Positions 25,780-36,283 of a stretch of DNA of 64,000 bases are shown in pieces (the stretch's first letter is position 1; each line of letters starts with the position of its first letter). The position numbers and the translations under genes were made by a program. A model generated the notes under the pieces. It did not search any database and was not told the DNA's origin. It saw only the letters and a program-made list of their open reading frames with translations. The stretch covers positions 71,026,093 through 71,090,092 of the forward strand of contig JARCOQ010000006.1 of assembly GCA_029207755.1 (NCBI GenBank), read 5' to 3'. Origin of the DNA: Chamaea fasciata. Taxonomy: Eukaryota > Chordata > Aves > Passeriformes > Sylviidae.

Positions 25780-26220
25780 GTGTTGGCTCTCCCTGTCCTT
25801 TACTTCTTTGGAGCTGACACCATTTTCTTCTGCCCCCTCATTTTTCTTGGCCTTTCCATACCCACAAATCCCATAGCCCCTTTTGCTTCCTCCTCTTACG
25901 CTTTTCTTGCTTTGTTTTTCTCAGTGCCATGCTCCCTTGGTCAATCTCTTTTGACACTGTTTTTGTCCTCGCTTGTTTTTCTTGCCAGTCTTCGGATTAA
26001 CTCTAGCTGCACTTTCCTCAGCTACCCACACACACTCCCTGCCTCTTCTTTCTTTCCTTCCATGGCCAGAAATATATCTTCTGTTCCCCTTTCTCCCTGC
26101 CTCCCTCCCTGTGAAACAAAAGGAGAACACCCTCGAGCTGCTGCCTCTTCCCACCAAACTGGTTTTTCTCTACCCTCCCCTCCCTCCCTCCCTCATTTTC
26201 TCTCTCTCCCATCAGGGACT
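25780..26220 (+). repeat. Pyrimidine-rich tract
   Basis: About 440 bases dominated by C and T on the plus strand, ending in runs such as ccctccctccctccctc at about 26185. The bias keeps frames open on the plus strand and explains the long spurious reading frames here. It may adopt H-DNA-like structure or bind PTB-type proteins in RNA. Confidence 0.65.
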
Positions 26221-26976
26221 TGTCGCCTTTGGCTTGTTGATAGTGTTTAATATATTAAATGAAGCTCGTAATTTCTGTTAGTGATACATTTTTGTCTGCC
26301 TTCTCCTCTCCCCCGTCAAACTGTTTCTCACTGAAATAGAAGTGGCAAAATTAAATCAACTGAGGCCGTGAAATTCAGTGAAAAATATGGAAACTTCTGA
26401 AACAGTAAAACTCCCTATGAAATATATTGAGAGATGTTGTGTGGGAGGTAAAATATCAAATGGTTTTGATTCTTTCTTTAGAAATTGGAGAAACAGAGTT
26501 CAGTGATGGAATAAATATTACAAAGAATTCATTTGCAGCTACGTTAAAAAAAATCTGTTAATATTTGCAAAATGCTTTGGGGATACAAGCACTACGTGAA
26601 TTCTCACCTTTTTCAATGTGTATATGCTTTAGAGCACCTTCAAATGAGCTAGTAATTAATATTTCCTTTAACAGAAGCGGCCTGTAGAATAATTGTCACG
26701 TGGTTACCTCTTCCCATAAACTAAGATTTCACTGCTAGGTTCTGGTTACTGCTGGTTGATTGTTTGGCAATACTGATGCTCTTCATTAGAAAATGTAGCA
26801 ATTTTTCAACACCAGCTAAAAAAATGTTACCTGTGCTTTTGACTAAAATGTTCACGTGCCGTGAGTAACGTGTTTGTTCAGCTTCAGACGCACACTTAAC
26901 CTGCATTAACTGTCATCAGACTATCATGACACCGCAGCTGAAGGGGTGGTTCTCTGTTTTAGGTACCTCAGAATGT

Positions 26977-26995
26977 ACACACACACACACACACA
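26977..26995. repeat. (AC)9 microsatellite
   Basis: Nine AC units followed by A, then TGG. Probably polymorphic. Confidence 0.9.
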
Positions 26996-27128
26996 TGGAT
27001 ACTGCTCTTTAGGTTGATGTATAAATATAAAAATAAACACACACAGATCCTTAGATTTCAAGTAAAAAGACAGATTAAGGTGGAATCTGGAAGAAGTACT
27101 TGGTTCCTCTCTCTCTCTCGGTTTAAGT

Positions 27129-27356
27129 GGCTTCAAACTGAAAGAGAGTAGATTTAGGTTAGCTATTAGGGAGAAATTCTACCCCGTGAGGGTGGGCAGG
27201 CCCTGGCACAGGCTGCCCAGAGAAGCTGTGCCTGCCCCATCCCTGGAAGTGTCCAAGGCCAGGTTGGATGGGGCTTGGAGCAAGCTGGGATAATGGAAGG
27301 CGTCCCTGCGTGTGGAACGAGATGGGATTTTCCAACCCAAACCTTCCCTGATTCCA
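27129..27356 (+). mobile_element. CR1 LINE, 3'-terminal fragment
   Basis: The segment reads in sense as the typical avian CR1 3' end: aaactgaaagagagtagatt, then gagaaattct, ggctgcccagagaagctgtg, ccccatccctggaagtgtcc, aaggccaggttggatggggc, and finally tccaacccaaacc. It is about 230 bp, 5'-truncated as usual for CR1, and lies between the exons of repeats 11 and 12. It carries no functional ORF. This is the strongest single indicator that the host is a bird. Confidence 0.9.
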
Positions 27357-27507
27357 CGCCTCTCCTAGAGAGATATGGAAAACGCTTTATAAAGGCATTG
27401 ATTCTTAAGTGTTCACTGTAATTCCTTAGATTTCCCTTGTGTTAGGCCACCTTGGGAAGCGCTGGGAACGCTCCTCACAGACACCTGTGCAGCCTCAGGA
27501 AGCACAT

Positions 27508-27522
27508 GCACACACACACACA
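27508..27522. repeat. Short (CA)n run
   Basis: Seven CA units in the repeat 11-12 intron. Confidence 0.8.
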
Positions 27523-27780
27523 GAGTGGGCAGTCAGGACGGACGTATGTTTGTGAAATGTGGAGGCGGAGGTTCTCTTTCTCCCCACTGCCTGGGAAGAA
27601 AGCAGCAGAACTGCTTCGTTGTGCCTCAGATAGTGGGAGATGTCTGCAATTTATCACCTGCTGTGCTTAGAGAACAGTTGCTTGTGGTAGTCTAACCCTC
27701 GTGCTCCCAGTGTGCCAGCGTGGAGCTGCGTGGGAAGTGTAGCTGCATGTTTCTAACTAACATCACTGTCTTTTGCACAG

Positions 27781-27879
27781 AATGGTTTTACTCCACTGCA
27801 CATTGCCTGCAAGAAAAATCGCATCAAAGTCATGGAACTCCTGGTGAAATATGGGGCCTCAATCCAGGCTATAACAGAG
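27781..27879 (+). CDS. ANK2: ANK2 exon, ankyrin repeat 12
   Basis: A 99-bp, phase-0 exon encoding [18 protein letters not shown] through SIQAITE. CKKNR replaces the more common ARxGH in the first helix and turn, which I recall as conserved in this repeat across ankyrins. The acceptor is ttttgcacag and the donor GAG|gtagca. It is separated from repeat 13 by an intron of only 172 bp. Confidence 0.97.
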
Positions 27880-27914
27880 GTAGCAAAATGTTTCGTGTCC
27901 TGCAGAAACATTCC

Positions 27915-27936
27915 TTCTCTCTCTCTCTCTCTCTCC
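27915..27936. repeat. (TC)n microsatellite
   Basis: About ten CT units in the 172-bp intron between repeats 12 and 13, followed by ttttttg. It begins 35 bases past the donor. Confidence 0.85.
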
Positions 27937-28051
27937 TTTTTTGCTTCCTTCTTTCCGTCTCTCCTCACTTTCCCGTATGTTTTATTTAAACGAAGAAGCC
28001 CACCCCTCCAGCCGTGCAGAGGAGTAAAACTGCTCTTGCTTTGTTTCGCAG

Positions 28052-28150
28052 TCGGGCCTCACACCAATACATGTGGCTGCATTTATGGGCCACTTGAACA
28101 TAGTCCTCCTTCTGCTGCAGAACGGAGCCTCTCCCGATGTCACTAACATT
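28052..28150 (+). CDS. ANK2: ANK2 exon, ankyrin repeat 13
   Basis: A 99-bp, phase-0 exon encoding [18 protein letters not shown] through PDVTNI. It has TPIH in place of [24 protein letters not shown] distinguishes ANK2 from ANK3, which I recall as HVNIVSQLMHHGASPN. The acceptor is tttcgcag and the donor ATT|gtgagt. Confidence 0.97.
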
Positions 28151-30551
28151 GTGAGTATGGCTTTCACTAGAACCATCTGCTCAGGACCCACAGAAAGACT
28201 CTGGTTACCATCTAGCTCAACCCAAGGTCACATTTTAATGATGCTTTTTTGCATTTTAGGGCAAATTATTGCAGCATTTTTAGTGAAGAGGGGAAAGTGA
28301 TGGCTGCATGTGTCCTAAGCCATCTCTGGTTTCATGTGCTCTACAACAATGTTTGAGTAGGTAAAGTTTTCCTTAGAAACAGACAACGCTCACCAAAAAC
28401 ATCCAAAATGGATTATAAGCCAAATCCCACAAAGTCTGTGTTTCTGTTCTGAGGGATGAAATTCAAATCCAAATGGCTCTAATTTCTGCCTGCATAACTT
28501 TGCTGGCTGCCATGAACTTGTGTCATTCCTGTCAGTGAGAGAGTATCAAATGCTTAAACCCCAGCAAATAAGCAAAAAGCAAAACTGGGAAACTCAAGAT
28601 GCTCCTTTTAGACAGGAAATTCCAGGGACTGGTGATTTAAATCTGGAAAATGTGACCTTTGGGATATAACACAAAATGCAGAACCTGACTTACCATAGAA
28701 ATCAGTGTTTGTATACCAACAGCCTAGCTACCAAAAAAAAAAAAAAAACCAAAACCACCCCATCAAAAACAACATTATAATTTTCTGAGATGTATTTCAT
28801 AAGATATTTTGCTGTTTGAATTTGTCAGTATAAAAAAGTATTCAACTTGGGACAACCTGTACTTGCAAAGCAGCTTTTTTTTCCAGTACATAAGGTTATA
28901 GGTAAGTGTTCCCAACAACAAAAACAACAAAAATTTAGTAATCCTGGTACACTGGACTCATTAGTTTTTCTCAGCCAGAAAAATCTTACATGGAACCCAG
29001 TGAAATTGTTAGCATGCCGAATTGTTTATGTGAATCATTAGAACAGACTTTTCATACCTTGTTATGGAAGCAGTCTTTATAGAAGAACTTTATTGATAAT
29101 AAAAAACAAACACAAAATTCTTGTGGAAGCTGTTAAAAATATTGTGTTACCAGGCATTTGTGTGCACAGTTTAACACTTTACAATTTCTCCTACACAAGT
29201 GTCTTGGCTTTCACTTAGTAAACTGAGGTTCCCTGTTGAATTACTGTTTCCAAAACCTGAATTGCTTTGCTAATTCATGCACAAAAGGGTCATTGCAGAA
29301 ATTTGATCTTTAGAGTGTTTTTCACATATTAAACAGCTCATCCTTCAGGTAATAAAATTTATATATAGATGGAATTATTAAAATTATTAAAATTTGTAGC
29401 TAGGGCTGTGGGATTTTGTTGTTGCATACCTACTAATCACAGCTGCTAATACAATGTTATTTTTAAATGACAATCTAAGTCGACTCCTGGTGAAGTGGGT
29501 TCGCTGTAATTAAAAGTTCCTATTAGCAGAGTAGCTAAGGCTGCCTCTAGACAAGGACAAGAAGACACGATTCCTCATTCTGATGTAAAACTTCTTGACT
29601 ACAGTGTTCGTTTTGGCAGTTGCAGTTTAATTGGTAGTTGAGGGGAGAAAGGAGAATATTCTCCAGCTCTGGTGTAAGAAATATGAACAACTAACACAGA
29701 GAAATGGTGGCTCCTGCTGTGATCTCATGATGTAACAGATGAATGGAGCTCCTGGTCGTGGAGCTGTCCCAGGACCTGATGTGCCAGATGCTGGTGAGCT
29801 GCACGGGGACCACTGCACTCAAAGGACAGAGCCCAATTAAACTAGGAATGCTGTCCTCAACAAATCCTCATTTTCAGTGTTTCTTTGAAAACCTATCCAA
29901 AAAAGTAAATGCTTTGAATATTCCTCATCTGAAATTCCATATTGCTTCAGTCAGCTTTTCAAAATTTCATATTCTTCAAATTCTGTGGGCCACAAAAGGC
30001 TTGAAACAAGATTGATTCCACAGCCTGGAGACAGAGCCACACTGCTGAGTATGGATTTTACATGTTGCGTGTGCTGACTGAGTCGTGCTCAGCCGTTGCA
30101 AGGCCTCTTAATGCTGCCAGCTCCACACAGTGCGCAGGAAGGGACCATCTGGAAAAATCCCTTCCATCTTGAGGCTCCTGTGCCGTGCAATCCCTCGAGA
30201 GAGACAGGCTCAGTGTTCTCTCAGCTCCTGTGCGGCACACGAGCCGATGCCCTGTTACGTACAAAGCTGAGGGACATATGTCACCAGGGCCGGTCTATCT
30301 GACAGAATTTTCCTAAGCCAGGATTTTCATTCTGGCTCTCAGTGGTTGAGGCTGTGTTTGTCTGGGATTGGGCAGCTGGCAAACCAAGGCATTCCCAGCT
30401 GCAGTGACGCGTACACCTCGCCCTGGAGCTGAAGCCAGAGTCTCAGCTGGCAAGAAGGATGGGTCTCAGCACCAATAGTCGTGGGTGGGACTGACACTGG
30501 CAAAGATCTTTCTTCGGTTTAGGACACTGAAATGCTTTTGCTTTCCTGCAG
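28151..30551 (+). other. ANK2: Intron between repeats 13 and 14
   Basis: 2.4 kb with an A16 run at 28733-28748. Otherwise AT-rich unique sequence. A 55-bp acceptor-donor bracketed stretch at 29739-29793 was examined and rejected as an exon. Confidence 0.92.
28733..28748. repeat. A16 homopolymer
   Basis: Sixteen A residues followed by an A/C-rich stretch. Intronic. Confidence 0.9.
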
Positions 30552-30650
30552 CGTGGAGAAACTGCATTGCACATGGCAGCACGTGCCGGGCAGGTGGAAG
30601 TGGTTCGCTGCCTCCTGAGGAACGGCGCCCTGGTTGATGCCCGAGCCAGG
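30552..30650 (+). CDS. ANK2: ANK2 exon, ankyrin repeat 14
   Basis: A 99-bp, phase-0 exon encoding [18 protein letters not shown] through LVDARAR. It has the TALHMAA core and LLRNGA turn. [18 protein letters not shown] is ANK2-type, against AEVVRYLVQDGAQVEAKA that I recall for ANK3. The acceptor is ttcctgcag and the donor AGG|gtaggt. Confidence 0.97.
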
Positions 30651-30875
30651 GTAGGTGTTCTGCTGACAGTGGTTTTTTTTTCCTCTTAAAACCATGGTGG
30701 AAAGAATCACTCACCACCTTCCTCTTCTCCATTACTCTGTTTTGTTTTTTTTTTCCTGTTATCGCTTCCTATGACTCTGCAAGACAAATGCATAGGAAGG
30801 TCTGTGGGGACCGGGGAGGACGCTGTGCTCAGGGTGGCTCCGTAGCACTAACGACCCACTCGATTTGAGTTGTAG

Positions 30876-31073
30876 GAAGAACAGACCCCACTGCACATCG
30901 CCTCTCGCCTGGGCAAGACGGAGATTGTGCAGCTGCTGCTGCAGCACATGGCCCACCCTGACGCCGCCACCACCAACGGCTACACCCCGCTGCACATCTC
31001 TGCCCGCGAGGGGCAGCTCGACGTGGCCTCCGTGCTCCTCGAGGCGGGCGCCTCGCACTCCATGTCCACCAAG
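30876..31073 (+). CDS. ANK2: ANK2 exon, ankyrin repeats 15 and 16
   Basis: A 198-bp, phase-0 exon for two repeats. Repeat 15 starts [18 protein letters not shown] and ends PDAATT. Repeat 16 starts [18 protein letters not shown] and ends SHSMSTK. The tail SHSMSTK differs from AHSLATK, which I recall for mammals. The acceptor is gagttgtag and the donor AAG|gtgagg. Codon third positions are GC-rich. The upstream intron is only 225 bp. Confidence 0.97.
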
Positions 31074-32670
31074 GTGAGGCAAAACTCTCCGCGTCCGCGT
31101 GCCAGTGGCACAGGAACGGGTCTGCCTCGTGGCGAGTGTGCTTTCACACTGAGAAACTGAGGTAGTTTGGGCCTTTTGTTGTGTTCTCGTTTAATCGGCA
31201 ACAATCCGGTAGACGGGAGTAACGTGTCACAAGTTAATTGAATTTCAACTTACTTTGCTCTCATCTAAAATTGGGTTTGGTTGCCACTGAAGCCAAATGC
31301 AGATCTTGATAAATATACGGTCCCAACAGGTTCTAAATGTCCTTGTTTCTCACTTTCCCTTTGTCTTACAGGCACAGCTTTTTTGGGCAGAATTTCCAAA
31401 AAAGTAAAGGGGGATGGCAATGACACGTTTTTTTTTTATGAACAGGCCTCCTTTTATTCTTCAATAACTTATTTACTTAAATAGCAAAATAATTCTGCCC
31501 TGTGCTAGCTGAAAGGAATGTTCCTAAAACAGAAGTCAGCATCTGCCTAGTCACATCGAATGCTGCATCTATTTTCAGTGGTTCTAAAATGAGGTGTCAT
31601 GTGACACAACAGGCCATTTTGTCTGGCATTATGAAAGAAACGCTCTCCAGAATCACTAGTGGGGATTTTAGCCAAAAAACGGTACCAATAGATTCCTAAC
31701 AGAGAGATGAATATGTAAGAAAGTAGATAGCTGTGAAGAGAATGATATACCAAGATATCTTTTCCAAATTTAAAGCATTTGATAAGTGAGAATCATGTAA
31801 TTTTCACTTTTTATAAAAATACCCTTGGTTTTACAGCTGGAGCTTGAAACATGTTTATGAACAAAGTCATGTCTTCTAGGGTTTAAAAGACTTAACCAGC
31901 AATTTTCAAATTATGATCCATGGATTACTGGGAGGGCTTGCTGTTCTCCTTTTATCCAGCTGTTAAATCACATTAGAATGGCTAAAAATACACTAAATAC
32001 TTTCCTAATTTCCCATATTGCTTGATGGCAATTAGTATTGCAGGAACATTCTATGATTATGAATAGGAGAAGATGGAGCCCACTAGATAATATCTTTATA
32101 GACCTGTGATTTGAGAACTGAAACTGTTTGAGATTACCCCATATAAACTCTTTCTGAGGTGGGATTAACGGAACTAAATGATGATGATAATAAACATTAA
32201 ACATCACTCACGTGCCAGGCAAATAGGTCATTGCAGCTTCCCAAAATTACTGTCAGGCAGCGGTGCAGGCTGCCACCTACTGTCACGCATTCATGGGCTT
32301 CCCTTACTGATTTTTTAATTAAAACAGGCAAAGAGAAGGACTCTTTTTAGCATCAGTAGAACTTTGTGACTGTACGAATACGCTAATCCGAGTACAAACA
32401 ATTTTTCACCAAACCCTACTGGATGAGGGGAATTTGAGTTTGGGGGTTTTTCCCCGAGGAATTTAGTTGGTGTTTCGTTGTTACTGGCAACAAATGATGC
32501 AGGAAATACTTGCAGAGCTGTCGTCGTGCAACAAGAAAAGGTGGTTCTAGGTTTTTCTAGGTTCACTATCAATTGGGAGGTTGGAGAGGAAGCGCTTAAC
32601 ACGTGAACAAGAGACGTCAGCGTGACCTTTAACGCAAACATCTGCGTTTTTGTCTCCTGGAATTTTTCAG
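31074..32670 (+). other. ANK2: Intron between repeats 16 and 17
   Basis: 1.6 kb of AT-rich unique sequence. Nothing recognised. Confidence 0.93.
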
Positions 32671-32769
32671 AAGGGATTCACACCGTTGCATGTGGCAGCC
32701 AAATATGGGAGCCTGGAAGTGGCAAAGCTCCTGCTGCAGCGCCGTGCCTGTCCCGATTCTGCTGGCAAG
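32671..32769 (+). CDS. ANK2: ANK2 exon, ankyrin repeat 17
   Basis: A 99-bp, phase-0 exon encoding [18 protein letters not shown] through CPDSAGK. The [10 protein letters not shown] core is intact. The inter-repeat loop reads [10 protein letters not shown], with CP where I recall AA in mammalian ANK2, so this bird has a surface cysteine here. The acceptor is ggaatttttcag and the donor AAG|gtactg. Confidence 0.97.
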
Positions 32770-33317
32770 GTACTGCTGGGGAACAAAAAGTCCAGAAGCG
32801 TGTTGGATTCTTCCTTAAGGAGGAACTGTGTGAAATACGCACCCCAAGAAGGCTGCAGATGCTTTTGCATGGTGGCTGTGGCTTTGTTGGGGTCGTGCCT
32901 CCCGCGGGTGATGGCGGAGTGCTGCCGCCCAGCGTGTTGAATTTGGATCCCTGGCAGGAGGCAGCGTGGCCTCTCCGAGGGCAGGTGCGTGTCTGTGGCT
33001 CAGGCAGCACCGGTCCCATCAAGCTGCCCGAATTCCCAATGGATACACACAGGGGCCAAGCCCGGGTTTCCCCTGGTGTGTGGCGTGACGACAGCCTGCA
33101 GCTGCCACCCTGGTTCGCCTGGTACTCTGCTTCTCCCCACTAACAGCCAGCTTCCTGCCACGGCCTCGCTCGCTGTCCATCCCTATCCCCCCCCACCACT
33201 CTCCCCTGTCCCTTGCAGCCCCCCGGCGCGGCTCAGCGCCCCTAACCCCGTGTCCCTCGGTGTCCCTCGGTGTCCCGCCGCGTCCCTCAGGCGCTAACCC
33301 CGTGCCCGCCCTTTCAG
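32770..33317 (+). other. ANK2: Intron between repeats 17 and 18
   Basis: 548 bp whose second half becomes very GC-rich. Near its end it contains a short tandem repeat of GTGTCCCTCG. Confidence 0.93.
33250..33277. repeat. 10-bp tandem repeat (GTGTCCCTCG)
   Basis: About two and a half copies of a GTGTCCCTCG unit, followed by a diverged copy, 40-70 bases before the repeat 18 exon. Confidence 0.75.
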
Positions 33318-33416
33318 AACGGCCTCACCCCGCTGCACGTGGCGGCGCACTACGACAACCAGAAGGTGGCGCTGCTGCTGCTGGAGAAGGGCGCCTCGCC
33401 TCACGCCACCGCCAAG
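33318..33416 (+). CDS. ANK2: ANK2 exon, ankyrin repeat 18
   Basis: A 99-bp, phase-0 exon encoding [18 protein letters not shown] through [27 protein letters not shown] is the conserved repeat 18 signature. Almost every third codon base is G or C, unlike AT-leaning exons such as repeat 21, which matches the local CpG block. The acceptor is ccctttcag and the donor AAG|gtgagc. Confidence 0.97.
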
Positions 33417-34765
33417 GTGAGCCCGCCCGCTCGCCCCGAGGGCGGCCCGGCGGCGCCGCGGCTCGATGCTCGAGTCGCTGTCTGCGCCGTGAGAAACGGG
33501 CGTTCTGACCGGGAGCATGGGGAACGAGCGCAGGGGGTGTTCGTTTCGCGTTTAGGAGCGGTGTCGTGGGGTCGCTGCGTGGCCGAGGGCGGCCCTGACG
33601 CTGAGGGGACCGAGTCCCCGCCAGAGTTTTAGTCGCAGCTGGAACCGTGGCTAAACTGGCGCGTCGTTATTGTGCAATGTTAGCGGTGACGGTAGAAGTT
33701 TTCTTCCGGGGGTTGGGAGCGGCGTTGTGTTATCACTGTGCAGGTAAGGGGATCTCTGAGGGGACACTGTGGAGCCCTGAGGGGACCCAGCCCTGTCAGA
33801 GCTTTGGTTGCCGCTGGAAGTCACCTCACCGTCGGGTAATATTGGCAATGATTTTAGAAATGTGTATTCTGACCATGCACACGGGTCGTTCCGGGCTTGG
33901 GAGTGGGTGTTGTGCTGTGTGAAGCAAAAGCTGCTGGAAGGGGAAAGCGGTGATCAGGTGGGTGCAGTACAGAGATTGTCCTGCCCTGTGCAAGGCTGCT
34001 GATCTACAGGCTTTCAGGAAGTGCTCAGGGATTGTGTGGGGAATGTGGTTTCCATGGCAGTGCACGGAAAGCAGGATAGTTTGGGAAACTCCCATTTAAA
34101 AACACACGACGAAACAACCACAGGCCAACCCAGCCAAGCTCCCCCCCACAGGACCTCTGTGCTGGCACCCAGGATTTTCCCCTCCAAAATTAATTTTTGA
34201 TCAATTTTTAGCCGTTTCCTAATTGCTTTATAACACAAAAATGTTACAAAGCAACTAGGAAGTTGTCTTATTGCCAGAAAATGCCGTTCTTCTGTGCTTA
34301 AATGATTAATTCGATCACAAAAACATTCCACCCCATTGCTGTCTCCAGCCTGTGACTGACACCCGTATCAAAATTCCATATGCAAACACATCTTTACCCA
34401 CATGCTCTGAGAAAGCACGTGACGAAGGGTGTGCATCCCGTGTCTCTCATCATAGGGAATGTCACTCACCAGTCAAAAGGGATTATTTGCAACGTAGGTT
34501 GTACAAAACGTAGGTGTCGAACTCGGCATAATTTGAAGGCAGTGGTGGAACAGTCTTGCCCTCACTATCTGCGAGAGTCACAGCTGGACAAAGCAACACA
34601 ACAGCAGGCCCGTGTCGGGCACGTCTGGCCTTGAAAACTTAATGAACTCTCATCTCTAGTAGCAGGCATAACACCAAATAATAGTGTTGTACGGTGCCTG
34701 ACTTCTTAGGCTTACGTGGCTGTTGTAGTAACTTTCTTTTCCTTTCTTTTCCTGGCTGATGTCAG
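33417..34765 (+). other. ANK2: Intron between repeats 18 and 19
   Basis: 1.35 kb. The first 220 bases are CpG-rich, the rest ordinary unique sequence. Confidence 0.93.
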
Positions 34766-34963
34766 AATGGATACACCCCTCTGCATATCGCTGCCAAGAA
34801 AAACCAGATGCAGATAGCTACCACTCTGTTGAACTACGGGGCTGAGACCAACATTTTGACGAAGCAGGGAGTCACCCCACTTCATTTGGCCTCCCAGGAA
34901 GGTCACACTGACATGGTGACTTTGCTTTTGGAGAAAGGATCCAACATCCACGTGGCAACAAAG
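34766..34963 (+). CDS. ANK2: ANK2 exon, ankyrin repeats 19 and 20
   Basis: A 198-bp, phase-0 exon for two repeats. Repeat 19 starts [18 protein letters not shown] and ends TNILTK. Repeat 20 starts [18 protein letters not shown] and ends [24 protein letters not shown] is ANK2-type, against QGIASVHLAAQEGHVDM that I recall for ANK3. The acceptor is gctgatgtcag and the donor AAG|gtaact. A 204-codon minus-strand frame over this exon is a shadow. Confidence 0.97.
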
Positions 34964-35978
34964 GTAACTCACAATTGGAAACAAAGTATTATGGGTGGGA
35001 CTATCCAGTAAGATGCAACGCTTGTGTCCGTGGGTAGGTTTAACAATTTGTACCAGAAACCTGAAAGCTCCTGTCTGAAATAATTCAGTGCACTCACCAG
35101 CAAAGGCACTTTTCTGCATGTCTTTATCCTTCAGTGATAAATGTAGAAATTTACATTCTCTGGCAAATAAGGAAACAGCTGTATTACTGGAGCAGACTGA
35201 GAAAAATTCTATGGAAGACCTTTGCAAAAAAATTTTTTTAATGACTGTGCATGACAGCTTTTTTACAGAAAACAAGGTCATTAAAAAAAAAACAACCTGC
35301 CAAACCATTACCATGTAAATCTTCATGGGTCACTGAGTTTATCCAGGGATGTATGCAAATCTGATTTATGCAGGTGAAAAGCCTGCAGCTTTTGCTCATA
35401 CAAGTTAGAGTAGAGGACTCAGGTTTCTCCTTGTGTGGAGTTAATATATTCTGCTAATAGAAACAAGGTGATTTTCATTTCTTATATAAACTCTGTTCAG
35501 TGCCTTGTTCACGGGAAAGCACTGCACGTGATCACAGTGGGCTGTCAGTTAAAGGCTGCATCCTTTTTCCCTGGAATTTGAGTGGGATCTATTTCTGGAG
35601 TTAATGTCTTCATCTGGCTCGTGCCTGCCGTTGTCAAGGTTCCCCTTTCTGTCTGAGGAGTGGGAAGCACATTTTATTAATGGGCATCTCAGCTTCCCAA
35701 ATTACATTATTGTAGGAAGTCTTGAGCGTTCATGTGTGAAAGTTTTCCTCCATGGTTATGGTGATGTGATTGTTTTGGAGCTGTTTGTCAGCTGGAACAG
35801 GGGCAGCATCGACTCTACTTTGTTTTAAAACACCGCCCATACTCAGAAGCTATAGTTAGGATCTGATCATGTTTTAAAGATGAGGAAGTGGGAAAGTCTA
35901 GATTTTTTCCTGACGTAAAGTAGGGGTTTATTCTCACCTCTATCTTTTGTTTACTTACTTGTTGTATTCCATCTCCAG
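34964..35978 (+). other. ANK2: Intron between repeats 20 and 21
   Basis: 1.0 kb of unique sequence. Nothing recognised. Confidence 0.93.
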
Positions 35979-36077
35979 GCTGGACTGACATCCTTACACC
36001 TTGCAGCTCAGGAGGATAAAGTGAATGTAGCCGAAATACTCACCAAACACGGTGCAAACCAGGATGCTCAGACAAAG
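35979..36077 (+). CDS. ANK2: ANK2 exon, ankyrin repeat 21
   Basis: A 99-bp, phase-0 exon encoding [18 protein letters not shown] through QDAQTK. It begins with A, where I recall S in mammals, and has TSLH in place of TPLH, an ANK2 trait. The acceptor is ccatctccag and the donor AAG|gtaaat. It is followed by an intron of only 107 bp. Confidence 0.97.
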
Positions 36078-36184
36078 GTAAATCACGGAGTGGCTGCTGT
36101 CTCCAGCATGCCAAAGGGTGCTACCCTTGCCCAAGGAATGTTCCACTGAGCTTGCAGTTTTACTTCTTTGTTCTCCTCCTGTAG
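36078..36184 (+). other. ANK2: 107-bp intron between repeats 21 and 22
   Basis: The shortest intron in the window, starting gtaaat and ending ctcctgtag. It contains enough room for a branch point and a pyrimidine tract (cttctttgttctcctcctg) but little else. Confidence 0.95.
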
Positions 36185-36283
36185 CTTGGTTATACACCTT
36201 TAATTGTGGCCTGTCACTATGGAAACATCAAAATGGTGAATTTTCTCCTCAAGCACGGAGCAAATGTCAATGCTAAAACGAAG
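36185..36283 (+). CDS. ANK2: ANK2 exon, ankyrin repeat 22
   Basis: A 99-bp, phase-0 exon encoding [18 protein letters not shown] through [15 protein letters not shown], with I where most repeats have H, is diagnostic of ANK2: ANK3 has LHVGCHYG as I recall. The acceptor is ctcctgtag and the donor AAG|gtaaag. Confidence 0.97.

Larger units (their letters stand above)
24975..27780 (+). other. ANK2: Intron between repeats 11 and 12
   Basis: 2.8 kb. It holds a long pyrimidine-rich region (about 25780-26220), a (CA)n microsatellite at 26977-26995, the best CR1 copy of the window (27129-27356) and a second short CA run near 27508-27522. The 194-codon open frame at 25666-26250 is a by-product of the pyrimidine bias and encodes no recognisable domain. 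Confidence 0.92.
33170..33640. other. CpG-dense block over the repeat 18 exon
   Basis: GC- and CpG-rich sequence extends from the upstream intron through the exon and about 220 bases downstream. It is densest at about 33420-33480, where CG dinucleotides occur every few bases. The flanks on both sides return to average composition. It may be an intragenic CpG island or a recombination-linked GC peak. No promoter or transcript start is evident. Confidence 0.6.

Noticed and set aside
25666..26250. 194-codon plus-strand open frame in the repeat 11-12 intron
   Set aside because: It comes from a pyrimidine-rich tract. The peptide is compositionally biased (L, F, S, P) with no domain and no splice-consistent edges.
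29739..29793. 55-bp stretch between cag and gtgagc reading MNGAPGRGAVPGPDVPD
   Set aside because: Its length is not a multiple of three, so it would break the frame between repeats 13 and 14. The acceptor lacks a pyrimidine tract.
34712..35326. 204-codon minus-strand open frame
   Set aside because: It lies opposite the repeat 19/20 exon. The peptide is the antisense image of the conserved repeat codons, and no domain or splice context supports it.
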